Origin: Phytophthora colocasiae
Lineage: Eukaryota > Oomycota > Peronosporomycetes > Peronosporales > Peronosporaceae
DNA length: 64,000 nt
Direction of reading: 5' to 3'
Assembly: GCA_018806915.1 (NCBI GenBank)
Contig: JAGKQI010000013.1
Location: forward strand, 62,001 to 126,000
Of this stretch, positions 10,862 to 21,117 are shown in pieces. Made by a program: the position numbers and the translations under genes. Position 1 is the first letter of the stretch, and every line of letters starts with the position of its first letter. Below the pieces are notes generated by a model, which was given only the letters and a program-made list of their open reading frames with translations, searched no databases and was not told the origin of the DNA.

Positions 10862-11929
10862 TGTGGTGTAGTGGATCCGCTGGAATAAGCAGGGATCCAA
10901 CGTTCACACACGGCGCCCAGACACTGACTAACGGAGGGGGTACTCCGATAACCGTGGGGGTTGCTGAGGCTCACCTTGTGTACCCGTCAGTGGGCGGGAT
11001 CTGCTCTCTCAGGAACGGGAGAGTGTACACAGGCGTGAGGGCTTGAACGTCCTTGGCGGGGACTTGGGAGGTTGGACTTGCGTGGGTATTCCTGCACACA
11101 GGTCCTGGTTGGGGGGATCTTGGTCTTGAACTCGAAGATCTTGTGGATCCTTGGATCCGGGGTTGCCTTGGTGGGTGTGGGGGTCCTTTTCCTTTCCTTT
11201 ACTGTCTTGCTTGCCGCCTCCTGTAGCGGTTGGTCTTGAGGGTGTTGAGAGGTCGAGGGATCCTACGGTTAAGCAATCAACACCGTTGGATCCGGGGTCT
11301 TCACTAGCGTAAGGTAAGCCGGCCAAATCGGGGATCCAGTCTTAGCCGTAGCTAGGTAGGCGTAGTAACTTGCAGGAACACTAGGGGGGGGGGGCAATAC
11401 ACTATCCTCTTCCCTTGTCTTGGGCCCTGAAGAAAACCACTTGCGCACTAGAAGGTAAATTCGACTCTCTGATTTATGGTTAGCCAGTTTCTCATCCTGT
11501 ACCCTATCTTTCCCATCGCAAATCTCTATCTTGGATCATGCTGGCTCTCCTCCAACTGCTCCACCATGTTGATGTCTTGGATCTTGAGGTTCCCGGGTCT
11601 TGGATCTTGGGATCTTGGATCTTGGGAATCCGGCTTCAGGATCCGAGGATCTTGGATCTGGGGACCTGGCTCTGGATCCGAAGATCTTCTTCTGTCGGGA
11701 TCCGTACTTAGGCAAACGGGATCCGAACTTAAGACTGCGGGATCCAAACTTAAGACTGCGGGATCCGAACTTAGCTCTGCCAGGCCCATCGGATCCTAAC
11801 TTAGGACCTGTCCTAGAGTAGGTTCCACGTATCAGGGATCTGTCCTTATCGTAGCACCATGTCGCACGTCACCCATCATCGTGGTCGTTCTGCGTCATAT
11901 CCGGCTTGATTTGAATCCACTTCACCACA
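10862..11929 (-). repeat. LTR copy C, outer 5' LTR
   Basis: This 1068-bp LTR is the outermost on the 5' side of the minus-strand element. Beyond 11929 the sequence is unrelated to the element. The U5 half is nearly identical to copies A and B, but the U3 half (about 11400-11929) is clearly diverged and shorter. The change in similarity falls at a G tract (about 11384-11393). Confidence 0.75.
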
Positions 11930-12716
11930 CACAGAACTCGCGTGGTGTAATCGTATTCGTTCGCTCGAGGTTCGTCCTTATTTAATCTCTTGTCTTTGGT
12001 TGAAACTCTGGATGATTTGCTTTACAAGCGACTTGTTTTATACACTGACCTGCAATTCTCGTTGTATAGCTTAGGATAGCCCACTACATCTTGTTGGTCA
12101 TACCTGGATTTAAATCCACAACGTCTTCGCGGTGATATGATGGGAGCGTCGATTTTGGCGCCTTGTCTTTGGTTACTGGTGAACAGTCATACACAGTTAG
12201 ACTTAGCGTCAACGATGTGAATGCAAATACCAGCCCATTACCTTACACTAGTCGGTCCCTCTAGCCTTGCAGTTTTCGCCCGAACCTCCGCTACGCACAC
12301 CCACACAACACGTACGTGGTTAGAATGTTTTTTAGTTACTACGAATCACGCACATCCTATCGAGATCAGTCTTGTCGAGAAACCGCATAAGCTCCTCCTC
12401 CCCGATAAAAAAAGTCTACCCCGCGCTTGTATTTCTTGGTATTCCCAGGTTTCAGGTACGCGAAGTCGACCGAAAGGCCAGTAGGCTTCTTGCTGTGCCA
12501 CCCACCCTTCTCCAGTTCTCTACATCGCGCTTGGAAAGCCGTTTTCGCTGCTGGACGGAGATGTTAACCTTCCACGTCTAATCTGAAACTGTACGCAATA
12601 ATAAGTGGTGCATGTGCAGTATGGGAGCTTGATTTGATGTGCACTTTCTCATGGAATCATGGTCTTTCTAGTATTCATTTCAAGTATTAACCTACCCTTC
12701 GGTTACTTGAAAATTG
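11930..12716. other. Unannotated stretch before mariner
   Basis: No supported gene. Two overlapping open frames of 70-87 codons (12221-12581) show no motif or composition suggesting a protein. This is the target DNA between the LTR element and the mariner. Confidence 0.5.
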
Positions 12717-12944
12717 TACTTCCTCTGTCCGAGAATATAAGCGGGCTTAGAATGATAATCTCGTTTTAAGTCCAAAACCGATTTATAATACTCGCGGATT
12801 GGCTCAAATTTCAGCGCTGCGCTTAAGGATTAATTCGGTGGCCGTCCGGCGGGATTTTATTGAGTACTGAAGAAGTTACAGCCGTTCACGTATAGTTTGT
12901 TCCAGATCTACCGCATTCCAGTCTACGCCAGTTCTCCCCGTGAC

Positions 12945-15077
12945 TTCTTCACACGCCCGGTAGAAGAAAGAACCTTACCCCCAGAGAGCGTGCTGAAGCT
13001 GTCGCCTTCCTGCTTGGCGCCAGTAGCGAAGCTGCAACCCCGACAAGGCGCCATTCGGGAGTGTGCAGAAAAGTTTGAGTGCAGTGGCGACCAGATCTCG
13101 CGCCTTTGGCGCCGAGCGGTCCAAGACATCCAGGCGGACAACCCAATCAATTACGACAGCGGCAGGAAGTGGAGGAGCGGACGCAAGTCGCTCCTGACCG
13201 AAGAGTTCCGTCACGACCTCAACCATGCCATCGCACTTATCCCCCTCGAAGATAGGACAGAACTTCGCACTTTAGCGAGCAAACTCGGTATTCCTAAATC
13301 TACGCTGCATGACTCCTTAACCCCCCCGCTCTCAAGCCTATTTTGACCCCCCGGCAAGTCTTTAACATGTTGTATAATACTACATGTTAAGGACAGTCTA
13401 ATCTTGATTTTTGTATTACCTGTGATAAGTACGAGTGTAAAGTCTGTACTGCGGGAAGGCAGCCTGATTGCTTGCACATCGTGCGCAGCGCTATGTACCA
13501 GCGAAGTTGTCATATACACCTTCTCCAGTCTCGCAGGTGGGCGTATGTTGTATATACTGCGACTGGTTTGGGCCTTTTTATTTGAAGTTGACACAGAGCA
13601 AACATTTTTGCCTAGCTATGCCATGCTTCAGTTCCAGAGGGATTGAACATCATGCTGCAAGCAATCTTTTCTTTGCGATTGTAATCATCAGTGTTCCTAC
13701 TTGTCTTGTTCGCTACCATCGTCCTAACGCTTCTTACGACTCCTCCTCGCCCACCTCCTCCTCTTCCGCTTCCTCCTGCTCGTCTTTTTTCGCTTCTTCT
13801 TCTCCCTCCTGCTCGTCCTCTTTCTCTTCTTCATCTCCCTCCTGCGGCTCCTCCTTCTCTTCTTCCTGCCCCCTGTCCTCAGCATCTTGGTGGCCGCGTG
13901 GCCACCAAGATCCGGAGTCTTGTCACAAATCAGTGAATCTATCTGTGTCTTGGCCTTAGCACTTTTCTGGCTTTTCTTGTTACAATATTCACCTACCCGC
14001 GTGCATTTCACGGTTTTTAACATGTTGTATTATACAACATGTTAAGAATAAGCCAATTCTGGTGTGGACCACTAATGTAGTCATATACAACGGTTGAGAG
14101 CGGGGGGGTTAATGGCTGGTGTGTTTCGCGTTCACACTGCTCGAGCTAAGCCAATGCTTACAGATGAACAACGAGTTGAGCGAGTGAAGTTCGCAACTGG
14201 ATTTGTGAAATCGGCGTCTGGAAGCAGAATGATGTTTGACAGCATGATGGAGTATGTGCACTTAGACGAGAAATGGTTCTACTTAAAGAAGGACAAACAG
14301 CGGTTCTATTTCGGAGAGCAAGAGGAGGACCCTCACTTCACTTTGAAGAACAAGAACTATATTGTGAAAGTGATGTTTTTGTGCGCTGTGGCACGTCCTC
14401 GTTGGGTTGCTAAGGAGCGCTGCGTGTGGGATGGAAAGATTGGTCTGTGTCCATTCGCTGTGTATGAACCGGCGCAGCGATCTAGCAAAAATCGTGATGC
14501 TGGAACGTTAGAGCTGAAAACGTATACCGTGGATCGTGACATTTATCGACAAGCGCTTTGCCGGATGGTTTTACCGCGCATCAAAGCGGTATGGCCATCA
14601 GGTAAGCGTGTCGTGCTGCAGCATGATAACGCCAAGCCACACGTCGCCGCCGATGATCCCGAGGTGCTGGCCGCTTGTCGTGAGGGTGGTTGGGATGTGA
14701 AAATTAGCCCCCAACCGGCCAACTCGCCAGATTTCAATGCCAACGACCTTGGCTTTTTCGCTTCACTACAGTCGCTACTATACAAGAAGAAAGCTAAAAC
14801 TATAGAAGACCTAGTCGACAACGTTGACACTGCTTTCCGTCAGCTCGAGTACACTAAGATCGACAGTGTATTCCTCACGCTGCAGTCGGTGCTCCAGGCC
14901 ACGATGCGAGTCGACGGCTGTAACAAGTACAAGATTCCCCATCTGTCCAAGGACCAGCTACGTGGTAGCAACGGTTTGCTTCCGCTTTCCTTGGTCTGCA
15001 ACGAGAATGTGTACCGCAAGGCAATAGCCTACGTAAGTTCGGCCGAGCAGAAACCCACTAGTAAAAATCGAACTTAG
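12945..15077 (+). pseudogene. Mariner-like transposase, split by a MITE
   Basis: The N-terminal part (to 13320) has a helix-turn-helix region (RECAEKFECSGDQISRLWRR). The C-terminal part (14109-15077) is the DDE catalytic domain: VHLDEKWFY holds the first Asp, LQHDNAKPH the second and NDLGFFASLQ the third. The second and third Asp are separated by 39 residues, the DD39D spacing of plant-type mariner transposases. A 788-bp insertion at 13321-14108 interrupts it. Removing the insertion and one TTAA would restore the frame. A separate one-base frameshift near 13040 also breaks the N-terminus, where no in-frame ATG is found, so this copy is probably inactive. Confidence 0.85.
13321..14108. mobile_element. 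piggyBac-type MITE inside mariner
   Basis: This 788-bp non-autonomous element has perfect 15-bp terminal inverted repeats (CCCCCCCGCTCTCAA) flanked by TTAA on both sides (13317-13320 and 14109-14112), the piggyBac target duplication. Near each end is a palindrome of the form TTAACATGTTGTAT...: 13362-13390 (imperfect) and 14017-14045 (14-bp arms, 1-nt loop). The same palindrome borders the piggyBac element to the right, which suggests a shared transposase. The interior has a pyrimidine-rich CTCCT repeat tract (about 13738-13880). It encodes nothing recognisable. Confidence 0.85.
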
Positions 15078-15360
15078 CGCTTATATTTTCGGACACCTTT
15101 CATACTGAAGCCCGCTTATATTTTCGGTTTGAGGAAGTATATACACATAAACAAATTAGTAAAGTGATTCTTACATAAACAAATTAGTAAAGTGATTCTT
15201 ATCGTGGACTGCACACGTTAAGAAAGTATTGGACAAGTATGTCCCATTTGTACAACTGCGTTTGCTACCACTTCGGATTGGCTGATAATCATTGAACACG
15301 TCATGCGTGGTTAAAACAATTATTTGCTGGACGAGTTGAAGTGCTAGACGTGTTGAAGTG

Positions 15361-16120
15361 CTACACTCGCAGACTTAGGTGTCCACCATGCTTGCGATCA
15401 GCACGCAGAGCTAATAAAATACTAGACACAGAGAGCTGCCTACCATACACATTGTAAATCTTGTCTATCGCAGTGTCACTCGTGTATCCGGAACGGAAGA
15501 GGGTCGCTACTGTATCCCAGAACGCTTTCCGTCTTGAGTAAGCAAACTTATTCGCGCCTCGCTCTTTGTAGTAAAGTCTTTCGCTGCTTTCAGTCCACCA
15601 CACCCAACATGGTATACTTGCCAGCTCAAACAGGTCTTTGGGTCTCTTTGACAGTCGAGCAACAGAGTCTGCTGCATTCGCTGCTGTTTGCTGAGTGACT
15701 TCGTTTGTCACAATTACTTGACGGGGGGCTGGTCGCATTGATTCTCGTCGTAGAATTGCGTGAATCTTTTGTAGTTCTCGTTGGATCACACTTCAGGTTC
15801 GCTGCATCTCGCTCATCAAGTCATTCATATATCGGCGTCCAGCAGCGAAATGTGAGTGAAGAGCTGCATACTCAAACTTTTTCACTCTCTTCTTCAACTT
15901 GTTTACTTCGTCAGAGCGCGTCGGATTGCCTTGCTTTGTGACTGGATCCCATGTCATGTTGACCCGTAGCATGAACGATGAAATGATCAGTGCAAACTCA
16001 AGTGTGTTTGCCCTGCGATTTACAGGCCTCATCTCTTCGCTGGGCACTGCGTGTCCGTAAGCTAGGGGTGTTCATCCAGCGGCATATGTCATCTGGTGTG
16101 ATCTGAAGGAGCTCCTCCAT
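15361..16120 (-). pseudogene. Decayed Crypton-like repeat ORF
   Basis: The minus strand reads, from an ATG at 16120, MEELLQITPDDICRWMN. After frameshifts it continues with a block containing GNPTRSDEVNKLKKRVKKFE (16047-15793) and then a 140-residue block (15789-15361) with RSGYTSDTAIDKIYNVYGRQ. From memory this pattern resembles a repetitive oomycete family related to Crypton or tyrosine-recombinase elements: N-terminal helical domain, GNPT motif, and a C-terminal domain found in many copies. The catalytic Arg-His-Arg-Tyr residues of a recombinase are not visible. It is broken by at least two frameshifts, so the function is lost or uncertain. Confidence 0.4.
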
Positions 16121-16472
16121 CGTAAAGACGTGGTCATTGCTGTATTCAACGCCATCCTTTTAAGTCATCAACTTCGCGAGATCCATCCTATACCTATGTG
16201 CTGCCATCGTGCTTCTTGCGGAATGCTTCTCATGGCGACCTTTCACCACTGCAACCTTAACTTAATCTTCGTATAGCAGCAAAACACTGGTCCCTTTACA
16301 ACTCTGACTAGCATTTCGTATTGAAAATAGGTAGTAAAATTCGCCAGTTTTTTTTTTTGCTATCATGCGCCGCACCAGTGTTGCAGATGGCATCCCACCC
16401 TTTGACGTGGTTCCAGCCGATTTCGTGTCCGACACGGTGGATCCAGCCAATTCCCAGAAATACAACATTTCG

Positions 16473-16499
16473 TAACATGTTGTTAAATACAACATGTTA
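16473..16499. repeat. AACATGTTGT palindrome, left end of element 1
   Basis: 11-bp arms (TAACATGTTGT and ACAACATGTTA) surround a 5-nt loop. Equivalent palindromes lie at 13362-13390, 14017-14045 and 20729-20753. Single copies of the half-site lie at 17515-17530, 18043-18055, 18931-18943, 18964-18975, 20562-20576 and 20608-20619. These could be transposase-binding sites. Confidence 0.65.
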
Positions 16500-16682
16500 A
16501 GGACTGGGTTTTTCGTTGAGTTTCTGTCGGTTTGCACGCGGGTAGGTCAGAATTTTGCAAAAAAAGCCTGGAATGGGGAGCACCTGTACAAAGCATTTCC
16601 CGCCCAGATTGATTGCTGGAGAAGGGGGGGTTGGAGCCAGGTCAAAACCAGTCAGTCGAGAAAAAAAACCAGAAGGAACAGC

Positions 16683-19600
16683 ATGGCACCGAGACGCGAA
16701 ACTCGCGCCGAGTCAGAAGCTTTCAAGGCGCGGTTGTCAGGGTTGGGACCAGCCGATCGTCGCCGAGCCATCTCCGAGTATCGCGCATTCATTGCTGGGG
16801 AGAGAGAGATCGACGCTGACTTCGGGACTGCAGCACCACAGCAACAGCAAGCAATGACAAGGCGTGTGCCCCTACCGGCCGGCGCGCTACCACCGCCGCC
16901 TATGGGGAAGCTTGCCGCCTACCGGTCTTTGATCGAGAAGGAGAAGGGCGCAAAGGACGCGAAGAAGAAAGGGAAGCGCGGTGCAGAAAAGGCAGCTGCT
17001 GCAGGCCCTCCGAAGAAGCTGTCGAAGAAGGAGCTTGTACGCGTGGCACAAGAGGATAGGATAGCGCAAGAAACGAGGGCTGTAGCGCGAGCTGCTTCTG
17101 CGGAGACCCGAAAGAAGCTGGCACAGATGAAGGAGAGACGCAGACTGGAGTTGGAGGAGAAGCGCGGAGCTGCAGCCCGTGCTAAAGCACTTGGACGCAT
17201 GGAGAAGGAGTCAGAGACGAAGCGAACGGTAGGTGGGGCAAACGCAGCAAGTGGAACCGCAGGAAAGAAAAAGCGCAGGACGAGCCCACACGTACCGCAG
17301 GATGCGGAAGACGACGCAGACTCCGAAAGCGAAGATGTATCGTCGGTCGGGTACGTGACTCGTGCATTCTCTGTGAGGACATCATATTAACTTCTTTTGT
17401 GCACGAGCAGAGACTCATCAGTTGTGCAGGAGCCTGGTGAACCATTGACTGACACCCCGATTGCAATACCGAGACTAACAAGAACGCCCGTTCGGTAAGC
17501 TGTGGCGTTATGGTATATTATACAACATGTTTGAATTCTAACAAGTAGTAACTGATGTTGTGTTACGATTGGCTACAGTACCTTGAAAATGAATCTGCAG
17601 CAGGACAGTTCTGACTCACCGGATATTGCCGCGGTCGACAAAAACGCAGAACCTGACGCTGGAATGACCTCAGATGTGGAGGGGGACAGCTCCGATTCTG
17701 AAGGCTGGTATGTTGAGCAAGGCGACGCAGGCGGAGAGGGGGGAGTGGAGGAGGAGGAACAGGAAGATGAACCCGAAGAGGATGTGGAGGATGATAGTAG
17801 TGACGACGGCTTAGATGGCGCGGCAATTGCCGAGCGCCAGAGGAAGAACACCTACAAGCGACTTGCTACGCAGCGGCTGCGTGAATCTGTGCAGAATTTG
17901 CCAAGACAGTGGGACGCCACGATGGACAGCTGGACCGAGTTGACGCGCGAGGAGATGTCGGTGCTTGCACACGATCCAAAGGCGCTCAAGAAGGTGCGCG
18001 CGGACGGCTGGAACATGGGTACGTGGTAGTTGTTCATGTTGGATATACAACATGTACTAATGTTTCTCATGTTGTCTATGACTGCATTAGATCTGACCTC
18101 ATTTCCTGCTGATACCAACTATCCTGGATTGTACAGTGGTGAGTATGGACCGACGGATGAGGTGCTGGCAAAGGCGGAGTCGCCGTTGGATTTGTTCTTG
18201 TTTTTCATGCCCAGGTCTCTGTGGAGTAGAATTGCTGTGGAGAGCAATCGATATTACAATCAGCACCTGAACGAGAGAGTCGATCGAATGCACCGGAAGC
18301 AGAGAGATGCCGGGAAGGACGTAACACGTGACCAAGTCATGGAAGCTGAAACGAAGAAGCACAAAGACATCAAAGGCCACGAAATTGTGCGGTGCATTGG
18401 TTTACTGGTGGCACGCATGCTGTGCCCTCACTCACGACGTCTTGCTGATCACTGGGCGACATCGGCTACTGGAGCTGTCCCGACTGGTACGTTCGGCCGC
18501 TACATGTCCAAGGCCCGCTTCGGGCGTATAATGCAGAACCTCCACTTCTCAGACAACGCGGACCCCAGGGCCGCAACGGACAGAGCGTGGAAGGTGAGAC
18601 CGGTGGTGCAAAAACTGCACCAGGCGTTCCGTTCAGGTTACAAGGTGCCTCCAGTGCTAGCGTTTGACGAGGCGATGATCCCATCGCGTAGCAGACACAA
18701 CGCGACGCGCCAGTTTCTCAAGGACAAACCCCACAAATGGGGCACCAAGCTGTTCATGACGTGCTGTGCTGATACTGCATACTGCTTACGGTACGTTGCG
18801 TGCTGGGGTTGTTGCGTGTGTGAACTGGATGCATGTGCGCTTGTGTGTGATGCATTTTTGGATGTGGCGCCAAAACACAAGTCTCGCGAACCCCATCATG
18901 GGGCCGCGAGACGTTTTTTTGGCAAAGTTCAACATGTTGTATACACCCTCTTGTTTGCTAACGAACATGTTGTATGTGCTGCCGTGGTAGACTTGAGATC
19001 TTTTGTGGAAAAAACCAGCATGCCAAAGAACTGGGAGGCGAAGCAGAGAACAATTTCTCTGCCGACCCAAATGCAGGTCCCGCTGCTGTTGTCCGGAACT
19101 TGCACGAAGTGTTGCCTCCTCCGGAGGACGGCGTTTTCCACGCCGTCGTGACGGATCGCTTTTACACGTCCCTGCAACTTGCGCTCCAGTTGCTGAGCCG
19201 CAACATATATAGTATAGGCACCATCCAGGCGAACAAAGCGGGCTACCCCGCGGCGGTGACATCTGAGCACGCCACACGTCCTCGCAGTGTGCCTCGCGGG
19301 TCTACGAAGATGGCCGTGTTGACCAACGTGCCGCAGGTGACGGCGCTGCTGTGGTGGGACCGTTTGCCAGTCCAGTTCCTCGCTACAGGTGCAAGTCGCG
19401 AGATGAAGTCGTGCGGTACGTGCTGCTGGTCACTTTGATGTCTCTCATACGCTAATCACTTGTTTTTTTGTATGCTTTTTTTAACTTACCTTCACAGAGA
19501 GACGGCTTCCAGGAGGGAAGAAAGTCGTCGTCCCTTGCCCGTCCATGATGCGTGATTATCATCGATGGATGGGTGGGGTTGACAACCATGACCAGCTCCG

Positions 19601-20411
19601 CCTCCAGCACTACTCGCTGCAGCTCGCAGTCGTATTCAAGAAATATTACAAGACCATTTTCCTCGGTTTAGTAGACATGGCGATTGTAAATGCACACATC
19701 GTGTATCGGGAAGCTCAGAAGCTGCGAAACGAAGGCCCTGCAGACCATGCCACGTTCCTGCGCCTCCTGCAGGCACAGATGCTTGAGCTAACGGCCAGTG
19801 ACTTCGCCAATGTGGTACTGTTTGATGTTGCTCGGACAGCGCTGATCAATACTAACGACTTTTGTGGTGCAGATGCTTTCACCCGTGCCTGCTACGCATG
19901 TTGACATACCCACCGCGGCGTCAGCCGAACACAAACTCGTCACTTTCAAGGACTGGAGCCGTTTCGGGGGAAACAAGGAGCACCGCAAGAAGGCTCAACA
20001 CCAATGCAAAGTCTGCTCCTTGAGGAAGCGTAAAGTTGGTGAGAGATCCGCTAGTCGCTTCTTCTGCGCGGCCTGCAGCAAGGGCGGCAAATTGTAAGTC
20101 GCGTCGTATGTCATGTCATTTTTGGGGAATCTAACCTTGCTGTGTTGTGCTGTATGTGAAGTATTTACCTATGCGACCGCGTGCGCCCTCAGCACTACCC
20201 GGGCAACATGCTCACGTGCTTCCAGATTTGGCACACGAAGTGGAAGAATGGGAGTGAGCGGCCGCGACCACTCGTTGGCCGCGACATTCAGATGCGTGGC
20301 CTCGGGAAGAAGAAACGCCAGAGCGGGGGCGCCGGCGCGGCTGAGGAGGAGGAAGATGCAGCCGAGGTGGTGGAAGACGTGGCCGAGGTGGAGGAAGCCG
20401 GGGACGCGTAG
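16683..20411 (+). CDS. piggyBac-like transposase, 8 exons, apparently intact
   Basis: Exons: 16683-17350, 17411-17494, 17579-18018, 18091-18790, 18991-19415, 19498-19814, 19873-20093, 20162-20411. All introns are GT-AG and the phases match, giving 1034 codons plus stop with no break. The N-terminus is Lys/Arg- and Ala-rich coiled-coil followed by an acidic stretch. The DDE_Tnp_1_7 catalytic domain has three Asp residues: VLAFDEAM, VVTDRFYTS and MGGVDNHDQ. A Cys-rich module (CKVC and CAAC pairs) and an acidic tail close the protein. The family cuts and pastes at TTAA sites in the nucleus. Two other readings of intron 6 are possible, but this one keeps the frame. Confidence 0.85.
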
Positions 20412-20728
20412 GCTGGCTTTGGTAGGAGGTCTGCTAAGAAAATACATTCCTTGCGTGTCAATTGGAGTTAGTGGCGAAGTCGTGGCGACACGTCTATCTT
20501 TTGCTCATCGATCTTACACAGTTTGTGCATTTATAGTAAAAGGGCCAACATGCTCATAGCGGATATACAACATGTTGACAAATCAACTCTGAGCGTTGGA
20601 GTATTTGACAACATGTATGGACAAGGCCGTGCGACAGGGCCGTCCTTGTACATTGATCCAGTCCAGCATTTCAAAACCAGGCAGCGTACTTTAGAGGAGC
20701 ATACAAATATCAAGTATAGCCTGACATT

Positions 20729-20753
20729 AACATGTTGTTTTTAACAACATGTT
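20729..20753. repeat. AACATGTTGT palindrome, right end of element 1
   Basis: Perfect 11-bp arms (AACATGTTGTT and AACAACATGTT) flank a TTT loop. It lies 40-50 bp inside the likely right terminus (GGG before TTAA at 20794 or 20802), the same subterminal position as in the MITE. Confidence 0.65.
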
Positions 20754-21117
20754 CACGCCTTTACAGAACGACGAAAATCCCGTGAGTGTTGGGTTAAGGG
20801 GTTAAAACTCAATTCAGTTATCAATTTACCAGCGCGGCGAACTCTCCATCTAACACAATCTTAACCCCTTGGTTCCCAACGTCATAACTTACGGCTTTAC
20901 GAAATCGTACGTCGTAAGTTACGACGAAAAATCTTCGAGCAATAGAAAATAGCTCGGAAAAAGAAAACCAATACTTTAATGTAGTCAAATTTTTCTTGCC
21001 CAAAGAATAAGCTGCTGGAGGTTGCACGGGCAATTGCAGAAATCGGACAAGGCTAGGGTTCGTAAAGGCGTGGGGTCCGGTTCGCAGCTGATGATTCATC
21101 ATTCCTGAATTTTCCCG

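Larger units (their letters stand above)
855..11929 (-). mobile_element. Degenerate LTR retroelement with tandem LTR-gag array
   Basis: Read on the minus strand, the order is LTR (10862-11929), gag N-half, LTR (8162-9282), gag N-half, LTR (5453-6582), gag C-half with zinc finger, aspartic protease, then a long coiled-coil ORF. Each LTR starts TGTGGTGAAG and ends CACCACA or CGCCACA, giving near 7-bp terminal inverted repeats. No reverse transcriptase, RNase H or integrase is visible, and no 3' LTR is found to the left. It is therefore either truncated or a non-autonomous element. Whether the coiled-coil ORF belongs to the same element is an inference from its strand and position. Confidence 0.7.
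12719..15137 (+). mobile_element. Mariner element, plant-like (DD39D)
   Basis: The ends are inverted repeats: CTTCCTCTGTCCGAGAATAT from 12719, followed by AAGCGGGC, and the matching complement ending GAGGAAG at 15137. A TA dinucleotide flanks both sides (12717-12718 and 15138-15139), the mariner target duplication. The end sequence closely resembles the CTCCCTCCGT ends of plant Stowaway and mariner elements. A second inverted GCGCTTATATTTTCGGAC-like motif lies just inside the right end. The element contains one transposase gene and a nested MITE. Confidence 0.85.
16473..20801 (+). mobile_element. piggyBac-like element 1
   Basis: The element carries an intact multi-exon piggyBac-type transposase. 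Palindromes built on AACATGTTGT/ACAACATGTT lie at 16473-16499 on the left and 20729-20753 on the right, matching those near the ends of the MITE at 13.3-14.1 kb. On the right two TTAA sites (20794 and 20802) follow GGG runs and are likely end points. The matching left terminus could not be found, so the left boundary is a minimum. Confidence 0.65.

Noticed and set aside
13468..13959. Ser-rich frames inside the MITE
   Set aside because: They come from the CTCCT/TCTTC pyrimidine repeat; the element has no recognisable coding.
20113..20559. 148-codon plus frame over the last intron and exon of piggyBac 1
   Set aside because: It overlaps the spliced transposase exon in another frame; the spliced model keeps family-typical sequence.
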